Shown here: one piece after another, positions 63,158 through 64,000 of the stretch
Layout of the letters: every line of letters begins with the position of its first letter
Numbering within the stretch: the first letter of the stretch is position 1
NCBI GenBank assembly: GCA_024275915.1
Contig: JAJRYG010000010.1
Span: 62,001 to 126,000, forward strand
DNA length: 64,000 nucleotides
From: Gammaproteobacteria bacterium
GTDB taxonomy: Bacteria; Pseudomonadota; Gammaproteobacteria; UBA6429; Thiohalophilaceae
Reading direction: 5' to 3'
The notes under the pieces: model-generated
The model's database searches: none
What the model saw: the letters and a program-made list of their open reading frames with translations, nothing else
Told to the model about the DNA's origin: nothing
Made by a program: the position numbers and the translations under genes

Positions 63158-64000
63158 ATGAAACACAAGGCCACCCCGTTGGTTCCGGGCTCTGAAGCAG
63201 AACAGGCCGGTTCGTGGCGCTGGCTGGGACTTCTGGCCCTGTTCGGTCTATTGATTTTTCTGCCGGTCATCCTGCCTGTCTCGGCGCAGGAGGTGGAGCC
63301 GCCGGTGGATGTGGACTGGTTCATGGTTGGCATGGGGCTGTTTGGTGGTCTGGCTCTGTTCCTTTACGGTATGGAGGAAATGTCCAACGGCCTCAAGGCC
63401 GCATCCGGTGACAGTCTGAAAAACCTGCTGGGCAAGCTGACCACCAACCGGTTCAGTGGTGCCCTGACCGGTGCCTTTGTTACCGCCATCCTCAACTCTT
63501 CCTCGGTTACCACCGTGCTGGTGGTTGGCTTTATCACGGCCGGAGTGATGACCCTGTCCCAGTCCATCGGGGTCATCATGGGTGCCAATGTGGGCAGCAC
63601 CTTTACCGCCCAGATCGTGGCCTTCAATGTCACCCAGTATGCCCTGTTGCCGGTGGCCATCGGTTTTGCCATGAGCTTCACGGCGAAGAATGATCGCATT
63701 CGCTACTACGGCATGATGATCATGGGGCTGGGGCTGGTATTTTTCGGCATGGGGATCATGAGTGATGCCATGGCCCCCTTGCGCAGTTACCAGCCTTTCC
63801 TTGCACTCATGCAACGCATGGAAAATCCCTTGCTGGGGATTCTTGCCGGTGCGGTATTTACCGGTCTGGTGCAGTCCTCGGCAGCCACCACCGGTATTGC
63901 CATCGTTATGGCCAGTGAGGGCCTGATGAGTCTGCCGGCTGGGATTGCCCTGGCGCTGGGTGCCAATATCGGCACCTGCGTGACCGCCCTGCTGGCCTCC
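63158..64000 (+). CDS. Na/Pi symporter family protein, N-terminal part (3' end outside window)
   Basis: An open frame runs from ATG 63158 (GCAGGAA upstream) to the window end without a stop, 281 residues. It is a sodium-phosphate symporter of the NptA/PNaS type. Residues 1-50 hold a leader-like hydrophobic segment (WLGLLALFGLLIFLPVILPVSA). The conserved paired motifs then follow: LFLYGMEEMSNGLK, AILNSSSVTTVLVVGF and GLVQSSAATTGIAIV, plus two GANVG/GANIG sites. Most of the C-terminus is missing, so any PhoU-like tail cannot be seen. Confidence 0.9.
   Translation, partial: MKHKATPLVPGSEAEQAGSWRWLGLLALFGLLIFLPVILPVSAQEVEPPVDVDWFMVGMGLFGGLALFLYGMEEMSNGLKAASGDSLKNLLGKLTTNRFSGALTGAFVTAILNSSSVTTVLVVGFITAGVMTLSQSIGVIMGANVGSTFTAQIVAFNVTQYALLPVAIGFAMSFTAKNDRIRYYGMMIMGLGLVFFGMGIMSDAMAPLRSYQPFLALMQRMENPLLGILAGAVFTGLVQSSAATTGIAIVMASEGLMSLPAGIALALGANIGTCVTALLAS

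Overview
The window looks like a chromosomal segment of a motile, sulfur-oxidising gammaproteobacterium. This rests on gene content, not on a database search: a SoxB thiosulfohydrolase, a dapA-bamC-MBL-purC block, parE/parC, a FimX-like c-di-GMP receptor, EF-P with its EpmA/EpmB lysylation enzymes, and a complete Pel polysaccharide operon. There are no tRNAs, rRNAs, CRISPR arrays, phage genes or transposases that I can recognise. Coding density is high and codon use is mostly uniform.

Layout. 1-5.9 kb: the 3' end of soxB, convergent hemH, a DUF2914 secreted protein, a small DUF6763 protein behind a perfect FNR-type site, and ettA. 6.2-12.4 kb: a chemoreceptor behind a sigma-28-type promoter, then a two-gene RND efflux system. 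12.7-14.1 kb: a LysR regulator split by an in-frame TAA, plus a small TTG-start gene overlapping its end. 14.2-26.6 kb: pelABCDEFG, complete and in canonical order, behind a candidate promoter overlapped by an 8-bp inverted repeat. 26.7-29.8 kb (minus strand): phoH-like ATPase, a 1-Cys Bcp peroxiredoxin, galT. 30.3-33.9 kb: dapA, bamC, an MBL-fold hydrolase, purC. 34-36 kb: a second chemoreceptor. 36.2-40.5 kb: parE-parC. 40.5-43.3 kb (minus strand): a 46-residue membrane protein, a lipoprotein and a class III adenylate cyclase. 43.6-49 kb: a DUF1015 protein, a FimX-like degenerate GGDEF-EAL protein and a 615-residue protein. 49.2-51.8 kb: epmB, efp, epmA. 51.9-54.2 kb: a frameshifted secreted-protein gene and a YeeE/YedE sulfur-compound transporter. 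54.7-56.7 kb (minus strand): SCO1, PCu(A)C copper chaperone, psd. 56.8-59.1 kb: an S24 peptidase without a DNA-binding domain, overlapping a Mut7-C protein, then cbpM/cbpA. 59.3-64 kb: an AI-2E family permease, a third chemoreceptor, repeats, and the start of a Na/Pi symporter gene.

How the parts fit. Several genes point to a surface-attachment and motility programme: Pel export with its c-di-GMP receptor PelD, the FimX-like receptor, a membrane adenylate cyclase, and three chemoreceptors that each have a candidate flagellar sigma-28 promoter. The most informative non-coding observations are those promoters, the operator-like repeat before pelA, the FNR-type site, three families of dispersed palindromic repeats in intergenic gaps, and a heptamer tandem array. 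Two genes look recently broken (LysR nonsense, secreted-protein frameshift). I did not find a clearly new multi-gene system. The best candidates for undescribed biology are the FimX partner protein, the headless S24 protease/Mut7-C pair and the cyclase-lipoprotein pair.
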